Notes: generated from the sequence alone by a model not told the origin. Shown: positions 1-6,010, numbered from the stretch's first letter. The stretch is 6,700 nt of DNA from Gemmatimonadaceae bacterium (GCA_019689955.1 JADGGM010000173.1:1-6700), one strand, 5' to 3'. Translations and numbers: made by a program.

Positions 1-222
1 CTGGTGGAGCGGATGCGCGAGTGGGGGGTACCTGGGGTGGGGCAGAGCTCGTGGGGCCCCGCGGTCTACGGCTTCGCGAACGACGATGAGGACGCGGCCG
101 CGCTCGTCGAACGGGTGCGGGAACACGTCGGCCCCGACGCCGCGATCTACGCCGGGGGGTTCGCGAACACCGGAGCGCGTGTGTGGCGCGCCCCGGCGAC
201 GCGCGATCACCGCGAGGACTAG
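1..222 (+). CDS. GHMP-kinase-fold protein, probable beta-RFAP synthase, C-terminal end (partial)
   Basis: This is the last 73 residues of a gene that begins outside the window; the frame is open from base 1 and ends with TAG at 220-222. The tail contains G-V-x-G-V-G-Q-S-S-W-G-P-x-V-Y-G-F, which I recognise as the conserved C-terminal motif of beta-ribofuranosylaminobenzene 5'-phosphate synthase-like GHMP kinases. A helix rich in Ala and Glu and a short closing strand follow. Beta-RFAP synthase condenses PRPP with p-aminobenzoate in the first committed step of tetrahydromethanopterin synthesis, in the cytoplasm. Bacteria that oxidise formaldehyde use that cofactor, so the gene fits the methanol dehydrogenase cluster about 2 kb away. 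The substrate-binding and nucleotide-loop regions are not visible, so another GHMP family member is possible. It converges with the next gene, with 3 bases between stop codons. Confidence 0.68.
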   Translation: MVERMREWGVPGVGQSSWGPAVYGFANDDEDAAALVERVREHVGPDAAIYAGGFANTGARVWRAPATRDHRED

Positions 223-225
223 CCC

Positions 226-807
226 TCAGAACAACAGGTTGTTCCCCCGGCTGTACCCGTAGCTGGCCCGGCTGGTCAGCGCATAGCCGAACTCGCAGTT
301 CGCGTCCGCCTCGCTGTACAACAGACAGAACACTCCGCTCTCCTTCCACCGTTGGCGCCACAACGTCATCACCATGCGATCCGGAGCGGAGAAGATCGTG
401 TACGGCTGCCCCTGGAAGGTCGCGATGTGCGTGTGCACCGTCCCGAACCACGCCGGCGGCCCGCACATCTCGAGCGACGCGATCGCGGAGATATTCGCGG
501 AGTCGGCGCGGGTCGACTCCACCGGTTGCACGTGTGTAATGTAGACCACGCTGTTCTCGATGTGTCCACCGAGGCAGGCCACGCGCTCCTGCTTGGCCTC
601 GATGCTGGTCTTCCACAACTGATGCAGCGCCGCCCGCGCCTGGGCGGCGAAGCGGAACGCTCCCTGGTTGAAGCGCGTCTCCGGCTGGTCGGGCCCGACA
701 TCCTGCGCCGACCCGCGGCGCGGCGTCGCGACGAGCGGAGCGAGCACGAGAAGTGCGCCAAGGACGGCGCACTGTCGGCAGCGACTGACCACCCTCACCG
801 GATTCAA
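226..807 (-). CDS. Secreted protein with a JAMM/MPN-like metalloprotease motif
   Basis: This 193-residue protein begins at a TTG codon. I chose that start because a perfect AGGAGG lies 7 bases upstream and a signal peptide follows directly: Arg-rich residues 5-11, a hydrophobic core at about 14-27, and probable cleavage after Ser-Ala near residue 34. The mature part resembles the JAB1/MPN fold. It has Glu74 in an E-R-V-A-C-L-G-G strand, a beta strand and V-x-P-V turn (87-96), then G-T-V-H-T-H (His125, His127) and S-A-P-D (Ser140, Asp143). These match the zinc ligands and serine of the JAMM motif (E, HxH, SxxD), though His127 and Asp143 are about 5 residues further apart than usual and the Pro after HxH is Ile. 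Cys78, Cys115, Cys161 and Cys171 could form disulfides in the periplasm. If active it would be a zinc peptidase or isopeptidase; the substrate is unknown. The gene itself is a confident call; the family is inferred from the motif alone. Confidence 0.8.
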   Translation of the reverse strand: MNPVRVVSRCRQCAVLGALLVLAPLVATPRRGSAQDVGPDQPETRFNQGAFRFAAQARAALHQLWKTSIEAKQERVACLGGHIENSVVYITHVQPVESTRADSANISAIASLEMCGPPAWFGTVHTHIATFQGQPYTIFSAPDRMVMTLWRQRWKESGVFCLLYSEADANCEFGYALTSRASYGYSRGNNLLF

Positions 808-810
808 GTG

Positions 811-1338
811 ATGTCCTCCTCTCTGACGTCCATGCGCGTTCCTGATCGTTGGCTGGCCGTGCTCCGCATCGTCGTCGGGCTCTGGTTCGTGAAGAGCCTC
901 TTCACCAAGATGACCATCGTGCTCGCCTGGGGATTCCTCCCCGTCCCCGCCGCGAATCACCGATGGATCGGCGTGATGCCCAAGCTGCTCGCCCGCTACG
1001 CGGCCGACAACCCGATCGATTGGTACCGGAGCTTCCTCCTCGACACGGTCATCCCCAACAGTCACGTCTTCGCCCACCTCACGGCGCTCGGCGAGGTGGC
1101 GGTGGGACTCTCGCTCACGCTCGGTGTGGTGACCGTGCTCGGCGCCTTCTTCGGCTTCTTCCAGGTGCTGTTCTACGCCTTCGCGGTACAGCATATGAGC
1201 TCCGGCCAACAGGGGTTTCACGTCATGCTCGGGGCCATGATGATCGCGTTCTTCTTCGCCAGAGCCGGTCGCTGCTGGGGGATCGACCGGTGGCTCGTCC
1301 GCCGCTACCCGCGGTCGTTCTGGACCGCCGTGGGGTGA
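811..1338 (+). CDS. DoxX family integral membrane protein
   Basis: This 175-residue protein has the four-helix layout of the DoxX/DoxD family. Helix 1 spans about 15-31 (V-L-R-I-V-V-G-L-W-F). A long periplasmic-type loop rich in Trp and Pro follows. Then comes the family-like N-S-H-V-F-A-H-L-x-x-x-G-E motif (83-95) leading into helix 2 (about 95-110), helix 3 (about 112-126) and helix 4 (about 136-150), and a basic cytoplasmic tail. DoxX proteins are linked to quinone-associated redox chemistry, for example the small subunit of thiosulfate:quinone oxidoreductase, but most bacterial members have no assigned role. The start is uncertain. ATG at 811 is 3 bases from the divergent TTG start and lacks a clear Shine-Dalgarno; ATG at 832 (residue 8) is equally plausible and gives 168 residues. 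The gene ends with TGA just before a symmetric hairpin shared with the convergent pentapeptide gene. Confidence 0.85.
   Translation: MSSSLTSMRVPDRWLAVLRIVVGLWFVKSLFTKMTIVLAWGFLPVPAANHRWIGVMPKLLARYAADNPIDWYRSFLLDTVIPNSHVFAHLTALGEVAVGLSLTLGVVTVLGAFFGFFQVLFYAFAVQHMSSGQQGFHVMLGAMMIAFFFARAGRCWGIDRWLVRRYPRSFWTAVG
814..820 (-). promoter_or_regulatory. Strong ribosome binding site fixing a TTG start
   Basis: On the minus strand this reads AGGAGGA, with seven bases between AGGAGG and the TTG at 807-805. It decides the start of the JAMM-like gene. It lies inside the first codons of the divergent doxX-like gene if that gene starts at 811. Confidence 0.75.
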
Positions 1339-1340
1339 CG

Positions 1341-1369
1341 CACGCCGCGCCCGTCACTGGCGCGGCGTG
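1341..1369. terminator. Symmetric hairpin between convergent genes, probable bidirectional terminator
   Basis: A perfect 11-bp stem, CACGCCGCGCC at 1341-1351 with its complement at 1359-1369, encloses a 7-base loop. It starts two bases after the doxX-like stop codon. The pentapeptide gene's stop (TCA at 1354-1356 on the plus strand) lies in the loop, so the right arm encodes that protein's last residues. No strong T run follows on either side, so termination efficiency is uncertain. Confidence 0.6.
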
Positions 1370-2196
1370 GAGTCCCCCGTGACGGCCTGGTCCACGTTCT
1401 TCGCCTTGTTCAGACCGATGATCGTCCCACGCCCGCGGATCGATCGGAGGATCGCCCCGGCGAGATTCGCACCCGTGAGGTCCGCGCGGGTGAGATCAGC
1501 GTTGGTCAGGTTCGCGCGCACCAGCGCGACCTTGCGGAGATTCGCGCGCGTGAGATCGGCGCCCGTGAGGTCGGCGTCGGTGAGGTTCGTGAACATGAGC
1601 CCCATCGGCTGATTCCCGGGGTCCGCGCCGAAGTTCGCGCCCACGAGCTTCGCGCGCACGAGCTTGGCATCGTCGAGCGCGGCGATCACCCGTGCGTTGG
1701 TGAGATCGGCCTCGGTGAGGTCTGCGCCGATGAGGATCGTCGCGTAGAGGCTGGCATCGCGAAACACCGCGCGCGTGAAGTCGGCCTGCCGCGCCACGGC
1801 CACATCGAGCGTGGCGTGCGAGAAGTCCGCCTCGCGCGCGATCGCGTGACTGAGCGTGGTGCCGAACAGCTTGGCGCCCGAGAGCTTCGTGCGCACCAGC
1901 CGCGCGCCGGTGAGATTCGCCTGCTTGAAATCCACCCCGGACAGGTCGAGCCCGGAGAGGTCGGCGCTCGTGAGATCGGCCGGCGTCCGTTCCGTGGCGC
2001 GCGCGAGGCGGTCGAGCACTTCATCGCGGGTGAGGGCGCGCCCGGTCGTGTCGCGCGAGAGGGCGGCGGCCACACGCTCAAGAGCGCCGTGTGGCGGAGG
2101 TGCGGCGCGGTCCATCCCGGCCAGCGCGCCGGCGCCCACGCCCAGTACCGCGGCGAGCAGCCATCGCTCGTGCGTCGTCATCCCCGTGCCGACCAT
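1354..2196 (-). CDS. Pentapeptide-repeat protein with N-terminal hydrophobic segment
   Basis: This 280-residue protein is dominated by A-(D/N)-L-(T/S)-x pentapeptides, which fold as a right-handed quadrilateral beta-helix. Repeats run from about 73 to 190 and from about 203 to 250, separated by a non-repeat insertion (G-A-D-P-G-N-Q-P-M-G). Repeats at 113-158 are degenerate. Before them is a hydrophobic stretch (about 12-27, L-L-A-A-V-L-G-V-G-A-G-A-L-A-G), probably a signal peptide or membrane anchor, then a helical region (38-70). This suggests the helix lies outside the cytoplasm, unlike gyrase-protecting Qnr/MfpA proteins. The first ATG is chosen because GGGGGTGG lies just upstream; ATG at 2181 (residue 6) is an alternative. 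It lies 87 bases downstream of the xoxG stop on the same strand, past a hairpin, so it may be a separate unit or receive read-through. Specific function is not recognisable. Confidence 0.85.
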   Translation of the reverse strand: MVGTGMTTHERWLLAAVLGVGAGALAGMDRAAPPPHGALERVAAALSRDTTGRALTRDEVLDRLARATERTPADLTSADLSGLDLSGVDFKQANLTGARLVRTKLSGAKLFGTTLSHAIAREADFSHATLDVAVARQADFTRAVFRDASLYATILIGADLTEADLTNARVIAALDDAKLVRAKLVGANFGADPGNQPMGLMFTNLTDADLTGADLTRANLRKVALVRANLTNADLTRADLTGANLAGAILRSIRGRGTIIGLNKAKNVDQAVTGDSTPRQ

Positions 2197-2200
2197 CCGC

Positions 2201-2220
2201 CACCCCCGAAGGCTGGGGTG
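2201..2220 (-). promoter_or_regulatory. Hairpin overlapping the pentapeptide gene's ribosome binding site
   Basis: On the minus strand CACCCC (2220-2215) can pair with GGGGTG (2206-2201) around an 8-base loop. The 3' arm contains part of the G-rich Shine-Dalgarno that lies 4 bases before the ATG at 2196. The 6-bp stem is short but all GC except one pair. It could mask the ribosome binding site; this is inference from pairing alone. Confidence 0.3.
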
Positions 2221-2230
2221 AAAGCATGAA

Positions 2231-2252
2231 GGAGGGCGACCTGGCGCCCTCC
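2231..2252 (-). terminator. Probable terminator of the xox cluster
   Basis: A perfect 8-bp stem, GGAGGGCG (2231-2238) with CGCCCTCC (2245-2252), has a 6-base loop. It lies about 30 bases past the xoxG stop. In minus-strand RNA it is followed by UUCAUGCUUU, a broken U-rich tail, so it reads as a moderate intrinsic terminator for xoxFJG. Confidence 0.6.
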
Positions 2253-2283
2253 CTCACGAACCCGCGGTACTGCGCCAACGTTC

Positions 2284-2868
2284 TCAGCTTGCCTTGCTCG
2301 CTTTGCTCGTCGTATGCGGTCGCCCGGCGGCGAGACGCCCCGAGCTTCGCGCCTGCAGGTAGTGCCACACGTTCTCGATCTGATCGGGATCCAGGAGCTC
2401 CTTCCACGAGGGCATCCCTTTCGGGAGGCGCCCTTCCGTGACGGTCTTGACGAAGCAGGCGTGATCCACGCTCCCCTCGGGGCCGAGCGAGTGCCGCAGG
2501 TCCGGCGCGATCCCTCCCCCGAGCGCATCCACACCGTGGCACCGGTAGCAGTACACGTGGAACATCTTCCACCCGTTGTACTCCGATTCGTTCACCAGCA
2601 GCGGGTCCGGCCCCGGTTTGGCCGGCTGCACGCCGGCGGCGCCGTTCTCCTTGGTGCACGTCGAATCGAACGCCGTTGGCGCGGCCGCTGGTGCCGCCGT
2701 CGCCGCGGCCACCGGCCGCAGGGCAGTCTCACCGGCCGAGGCCGTCGCGACGAGCCCCGAGTCGTGCGATGCAGACTTGGTGTCGCCACGCGCGCAGGCG
2801 GAGAAGACCGCGCCGAGGAGTGCTACGCTGAACAGACCACGTACCGAATGTCCCATCGACAAGTTCAT
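2284..2868 (-). CDS. xoxG: XoxG-type c-type cytochrome, electron acceptor of the dehydrogenase
   Basis: This 194-residue protein has one haem-c motif, C-Y-R-C-H (107-111), preceded by Y-N-G-W-K (97-101) and followed by G-x-x-A-P-D-L-R-H-S-L (118-128). The likely distal haem ligand is Met152 in K-G-M-P-S-W. This arrangement is typical of the cytochromes (XoxG/cL) that take electrons from PQQ methanol dehydrogenases and pass them to the respiratory chain. The N-terminus is hydrophobic (12-22) and ends at Cys25 in F-S-A-C. That is an imperfect lipobox, so the protein is either a lipoprotein or cleaved there by signal peptidase I. An Ala/Pro-rich linker (about 40-66) joins it to the haem domain. 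Extra Cys71 and Cys138 could form a disulfide. The polar Ser/Lys tail (175-194) looks disordered. ATG at 2868 is preferred; ATG at 2856 has no better ribosome site. It is third in the cluster, 85 bases after xoxJ. Confidence 0.92.
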   Translation of the reverse strand: MNLSMGHSVRGLFSVALLGAVFSACARGDTKSASHDSGLVATASAGETALRPVAAATAAPAAAPTAFDSTCTKENGAAGVQPAKPGPDPLLVNESEYNGWKMFHVYCYRCHGVDALGGGIAPDLRHSLGPEGSVDHACFVKTVTEGRLPKGMPSWKELLDPDQIENVWHYLQARSSGRLAAGRPHTTSKASKAS

Positions 2869-2925
2869 GTTCTATCCAGACCGTCGGCGTCGGGTTCTTA
2901 TGGTTTCGGCCGACATGGGGTGAAT

Positions 2926-2951
2926 GATGCAGGCGTTCCCCAGCCTGCATC
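2926..2951 (-). terminator. Intercistronic hairpin between xoxJ and xoxG
   Basis: A perfect 9-bp stem, GATGCAGGC (2926-2934) with GCCTGCATC (2943-2951), has an 8-base loop. It starts two bases after the xoxJ stop codon on the minus strand. No U run follows (AUUCACCCC), so it is more likely an mRNA-stabilising or partial-termination hairpin than a full terminator. Confidence 0.5.
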
Positions 2952-2953
2952 GG

Positions 2954-3835
2954 CTAATGCGTGGAGCCGATCATCGGAACGTTGTACTCCCGAAGGATCG
3001 CCTCGATCGCGTCGCGCTTCCGGGTGAGAATCGCATCCAGCGTATCCTTGAGCTCCCGGTCCGCGTGGCGCACACCGATCGCCACATCGTAGGCAAACGG
3101 CAGGCCCGTGCTGTCCGAATCCGGCAGGGCGACCATCGTCAGCGGCACCGGCGCATGTTTCACGAAGTACCCCGCGAGCGGGCCCCAGACGAGCGCGATG
3201 TCCACCTCGCCCTTCACCACGCCGTCGATGATGTCGCTTGGGTGGTGCTCCTCCCCATAGAACGTGCTGTACCCGACCAGGTTCTTGGAGATCCCGCGCG
3301 CCGCGAGCGCTTCGGCGGGGGGCGTGTTGGTGTAGTTGTCCCCAATGAGGTTGACGCCGATCTTGAGCTCCTTGAGCGCCGGGTCGTTCAACGTGGTGAC
3401 GTTGATGTGCCGGTCCGCGCGCGACACCACGTAGTACGTCGATCGATAGTACGGCTTCGTCTCGAGCGCCGGATCGTACCCCGCCGGGATCCCCATGATC
3501 ACGTCGCATTCTTCGGCGTTGAGCGTGTTGCGGATGAAGCCGCGCCGGTGGGGCCACCACCGATAGCTGACCGAGTCGCCGAGCTCGGCTGCGATGAGCT
3601 GGGCGATCTTGTTCTCGAAGCCTTCCTGTTTGTCGTTCGAAAAGGGGAGGTTGTTCGGGTCGCCGCAGACGCGGAAGACCTTGAGGTCCTTCCACGCCTT
3701 CGCCTTGGCGAACAACCCGTCCATCGTGTTCGAGCGCGTCGCCGTCGACTCCACCTGCGCGGCCGACCGCGCGGCCAGCGCGGGGAGCGCCAGCAGCACC
3801 GCCGCCGTGAGGCGGAGGAATCTGTACCACGACAT
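2954..3835 (-). CDS. xoxJ: XoxJ-type periplasmic substrate-binding-like protein
   Basis: This 293-residue protein belongs to the quinoprotein dehydrogenase-associated branch of type-2 periplasmic binding proteins (MxaJ/XoxJ). A Sec signal peptide (about 1-26, with W-Y-R-F-L-R then a Leu/Ala core, cleavage after S-A-A) sets the start at ATG 3835; the frame continues upstream but that part is not protein-like. The mature part opens with F-R-V-C-G-D-P-N-N-L-P-F-S (54-66), the family's N-lobe signature. Next come E-G-F-E-N-K-I-A, then E-E-C-D-V-I-M-G-I-P-A-G, whose Cys probably pairs with Cys57. The G-V-N-L-I-G-D-N-Y and G-E-V-D-I-A-L-V-W-G-P segments follow in the second lobe. The family is always tied to PQQ dehydrogenases; roles proposed for XoxJ include binding or activating XoxF. 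It is second in the cluster, 108 bases after xoxF. A weak GTAGGT lies upstream of the ATG. Confidence 0.95.
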   Translation of the reverse strand: MSWYRFLRLTAAVLLALPALAARSAAQVESTATRSNTMDGLFAKAKAWKDLKVFRVCGDPNNLPFSNDKQEGFENKIAQLIAAELGDSVSYRWWPHRRGFIRNTLNAEECDVIMGIPAGYDPALETKPYYRSTYYVVSRADRHINVTTLNDPALKELKIGVNLIGDNYTNTPPAEALAARGISKNLVGYSTFYGEEHHPSDIIDGVVKGEVDIALVWGPLAGYFVKHAPVPLTMVALPDSDSTGLPFAYDVAIGVRHADRELKDTLDAILTRKRDAIEAILREYNVPMIGSTH

Positions 3836-3882
3836 GAGTGACCTACACCGCAGTTGGTGGAGACGTGGGGAGCGACGCCAAA

Positions 3883-3914
3883 CCCGGTGCCGGAGCGAGT
3901 GCTCCGACACCGGG
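3883..3914 (-). terminator. Strong hairpin between xoxF and xoxJ, possible partial terminator
   Basis: A 14-bp stem (3883-3896 with 3901-3914) has a 4-base loop. The only imperfect position, C3890 with A3907, is a C-A mismatch in plus-strand RNA but a G-U pair in minus-strand RNA. In the minus-strand transcript it is followed by UUUGGCG, a short U run. It would reduce read-through into xoxJ and xoxG or protect the xoxF message from 3' decay. Confidence 0.65.
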
Positions 3915-3943
3915 GTCACCGCGTTCGGCCACGCCGCGGCCTG

Positions 3944-5752
3944 CTATTTCCTCGCCGCGTTGTCGAGCGCGAACACCGTCAGCGTGCCGCCCTGGTTGCT
4001 GTACGAGCCGGCGTCACCGAACGCACCCAGCGCGCCCAGCCCGGCGGTCGGGTCTTCCGCACCGATCCCCGCCGCCACGCCGATCCCCGCCCAGCCACCG
4101 ATCCCCGAGAGGACGGCGACGTACTGTCGCCCGTCGGGGCCCATGTAGGTCATCGGGTTCCCGATGATCCCGGAAGGCGTCTTGAACTTCCACAGCAACT
4201 TCCCGGTCTTCGCATCGACGGCCTTGAGCCACCCTTCCATCGTCCCGTAGAACACGAGACCGCCCGCTGTGTTCAGCGTCCCGCCGTAGGCCGCAAGGTT
4301 CTCCTTGATCTCCCACACCTTCTTCCCCTTCATCGGGTCCCAGGCGATCACCGCACCGCGGTTCCCGCCCGGGCCGGGGAACATCCGCACGATCGCGCCG
4401 ACGTACGGCTGGCCCGCCGCGTACTTCACCTCGACGCCCTCGTAGTCCATGCAGATGTTGTTCGTGGGCACGTAGAAGAGCCCGGTCTCCGGAGAGTACG
4501 ATGCCGGCTGCTGATCCTTGAACCCGATCGCGGCCGGGCAGATCCCCTCGGTGTTCCCCTTCGCGTTCGTCCGCTTGGAGGCGTTCTCCACGGGGCGGCC
4601 GGTCGTCAGATCGATCCGCGAGGCCCAGTTCACCGGCCCGTACGGCTCGGCCACGAGCACCTTCCCGTTCGTCCGGTCGACCGTGTACGCGAAACCGTTG
4701 CGGTCGAAGTGGGCGAGGAGCTTCTTCCCGTCGCGGTCGAAGAGGATGTTCTCGTTGACGCCGTCGTAGTCCCACGCGTCATGCGGCGTCATCTGGTACA
4801 CCCACTTCACCTCCCCCGTCTGGGGGTTCCGGGCCCAGAGCGACATCGACCACTTGTTGTCGCCGGGGCGTTGATCCGGGTTCCACGTCCCGGGGTTCCC
4901 GCTCCCGTAGTAGAACAGGTTCAGCTCCGGATCGTACGAGTACCACCCCCACGTCGTCCCGCCGCCCCGCTGCCACTCGTCGCCCTGCCAGGTCGTGAGC
5001 CCCAAATCCTTCCCACGCATGGACTCGTAGTTGGCATTCGGCACCCCCGTGATCAGGACGTCCTTGTCCGATCCCGTGCTGTAGCCGCGCCAAAGCCGCC
5101 GGCCATCGGCCGCGCTGTACCCGGTCACGCTCCCGCGTACGCCGAACTCACCACCGGAGATTCCGACGATCACGACGTCCCCCACCACCAGGGGCGCGTT
5201 CGTCATCGTCTCCCCGCGCTTGTAGTCGGCGTTCTTCACGCGGAAGACCTGCTTCCCGGTCTTCGCGTCGAGGGCGAGGAGATCACCCGAGAGCAGCTCG
5301 ATGTACAGGCGATTGTACTTGGGACTGTAGGCGAGCCCGCGGTTCACCACGTCGCAGCAGGCGATCGGGATCACGTCCGCGGGTTGTTCGGGGGTGAACT
5401 GCCAGATCTGCGGCGCGCCCTCTTTCGTCAGGTCGAGCGCGTACACCTTGTTGGGGAACGAGGTGTGGAGGTACATCACGTTGCCGATGACGAGCGGGTT
5501 CCCCTCGTGACCGCGCAACACCCCCGTCGACATCGTCCACGCCACGTGAAGGTCCTTCACGTTGGACGTATTGATCTGCTTCAGTGGGCTGTGCCGCTGG
5601 AGATCGTACGTCCGACCCGTCATGACCCATTGGTTGGGATTCTTGGACATCTCGATCAGCTGCTGCTGCGCGGAGGCGACCGAGGCGCCCACCGCGAGCA
5701 TGCCGGCGACCAATGCCCAAGCCCAAGATGAAGTGCGGGCAAAGCGATTCAT
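3944..5752 (-). CDS. xoxF: XoxF-type lanthanide- and PQQ-dependent methanol dehydrogenase
   Basis: This 602-residue periplasmic quinoprotein oxidises methanol or other primary alcohols, passing electrons through PQQ to the cytochrome encoded two genes on. It has a signal peptide (1-28, A-S-A before Gln29) and the eight-bladed propeller of the PQQ dehydrogenase family with repeated W-docking motifs such as D-A-K-T-G-K-x-x-W. Diagnostic residues are the vicinal cysteines 132-133 (I-A-C-C-D) over PQQ, Glu202 in S-G-G-E-F-G, Asn286 in G-N-P-G-T-W-N, and Asp328-Tyr-Asp330 in W-D-Y-D-G-V-N-E. Asp328 matches the catalytic base. Asp330 is the extra metal ligand of lanthanide XoxF; calcium MxaF has Ala there. 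Offsets of 29-30 reproduce the Methylacidiphilum fumariolicum numbering (E172, N256, D299, D301). AAGGGG lies 7 bases before the ATG at 5752; the frame is open further upstream but is not protein-like. No mxaI-like small-subunit gene is seen. The XoxF clade cannot be set by eye. Confidence 0.97.
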   Translation of the reverse strand: MNRFARTSSWAWALVAGMLAVGASVASAQQQLIEMSKNPNQWVMTGRTYDLQRHSPLKQINTSNVKDLHVAWTMSTGVLRGHEGNPLVIGNVMYLHTSFPNKVYALDLTKEGAPQIWQFTPEQPADVIPIACCDVVNRGLAYSPKYNRLYIELLSGDLLALDAKTGKQVFRVKNADYKRGETMTNAPLVVGDVVIVGISGGEFGVRGSVTGYSAADGRRLWRGYSTGSDKDVLITGVPNANYESMRGKDLGLTTWQGDEWQRGGGTTWGWYSYDPELNLFYYGSGNPGTWNPDQRPGDNKWSMSLWARNPQTGEVKWVYQMTPHDAWDYDGVNENILFDRDGKKLLAHFDRNGFAYTVDRTNGKVLVAEPYGPVNWASRIDLTTGRPVENASKRTNAKGNTEGICPAAIGFKDQQPASYSPETGLFYVPTNNICMDYEGVEVKYAAGQPYVGAIVRMFPGPGGNRGAVIAWDPMKGKKVWEIKENLAAYGGTLNTAGGLVFYGTMEGWLKAVDAKTGKLLWKFKTPSGIIGNPMTYMGPDGRQYVAVLSGIGGWAGIGVAAGIGAEDPTAGLGALGAFGDAGSYSNQGGTLTVFALDNAARK

Positions 5753-5847
5753 GTTGCTGCCCCTTGAGTGGAGGGTGAGGATGGATCTGAACCGCGGATC
5801 CGCACGCCGTGCCACCAGGCCTCGCGGTGAGGGCCGCACTGGGGCTA

Positions 5848-5871
5848 GTCCCGCTGCGCGGGCAGCGGAAC
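5848..5871 (-). promoter_or_regulatory. Hairpin in the xoxF leader
   Basis: In minus-strand RNA GUUCCGCUGC (5871-5862) pairs over 10 positions with GCAGCGGGAC (5857-5848) around a 4-base CCGC loop. The single non-Watson-Crick position is a U-G pair on this strand and an A-C mismatch on the other. It ends 95 bases before the xoxF start and has no U run, so it is not a terminator. It could be an mRNA-stabilising or regulatory leader element; no known riboswitch class is recognised. Confidence 0.4.
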
Positions 5872-5890
5872 AGCGTGCTCCTCGAGGGGG

Positions 5891-5940
5891 ACTTCGCTCA
5901 CTACAGACCATTGCAACCTCACACGCTGCAACTTCGTGAG
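5891..5940. repeat. Short direct and inverted repeats upstream of xoxF, possible operator
   Basis: TGCAAC occurs at 5912-5917 and 5927-5932, 15 bases apart. ACTTCG occurs at 5891 and 5931. CTCAC (5918-5922) faces GTGAG (5936-5940) as a 5-bp inverted repeat. The spacing would suit a regulator bound upstream of xoxF, but each element is short and could be chance. Confidence 0.25.
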
Positions 5941-6010
5941 TTGAAAACGGTCTTACAGTCGAACGTGCCACCCGCAGCGCGCGCCGAAGCGCCGCGCGAT
6001 CGCCTCTCTG

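Noticed and set aside
1356..2000. Periodic GC-rich pattern that looks like a tandem DNA repeat
   Set aside because: The 15-base period is the coding trace of pentapeptide repeats, not an independent repeat element or CRISPR array.
2883..2914. GTCGGC/GCCGAC inverted repeat before xoxG
   Set aside because: Only 6 bp with a 20-base loop in high-GC sequence; likely chance.
2898..3841. Long open frames on both strands overlapping xoxJ
   Set aside because: They are shadows of xoxJ in other frames; their translations are Arg/Gly/Ala-rich and lack a fold signature, while the xoxJ frame matches its family along its length.
3854..5731. A 625-codon open frame on the plus strand across xoxF
   Set aside because: It lies antisense to a gene with all family residues conserved. 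Its translation is rich in Arg, Val and Pro with no recognisable domain, as expected from high third-position GC on the opposite strand.
5955..5970. Sigma-54-like promoter upstream of xoxF (TGGCACG on the minus strand at 5970-5964)
   Set aside because: The -24 half matches, but the -12 GC element at the required spacing is missing (TG instead).
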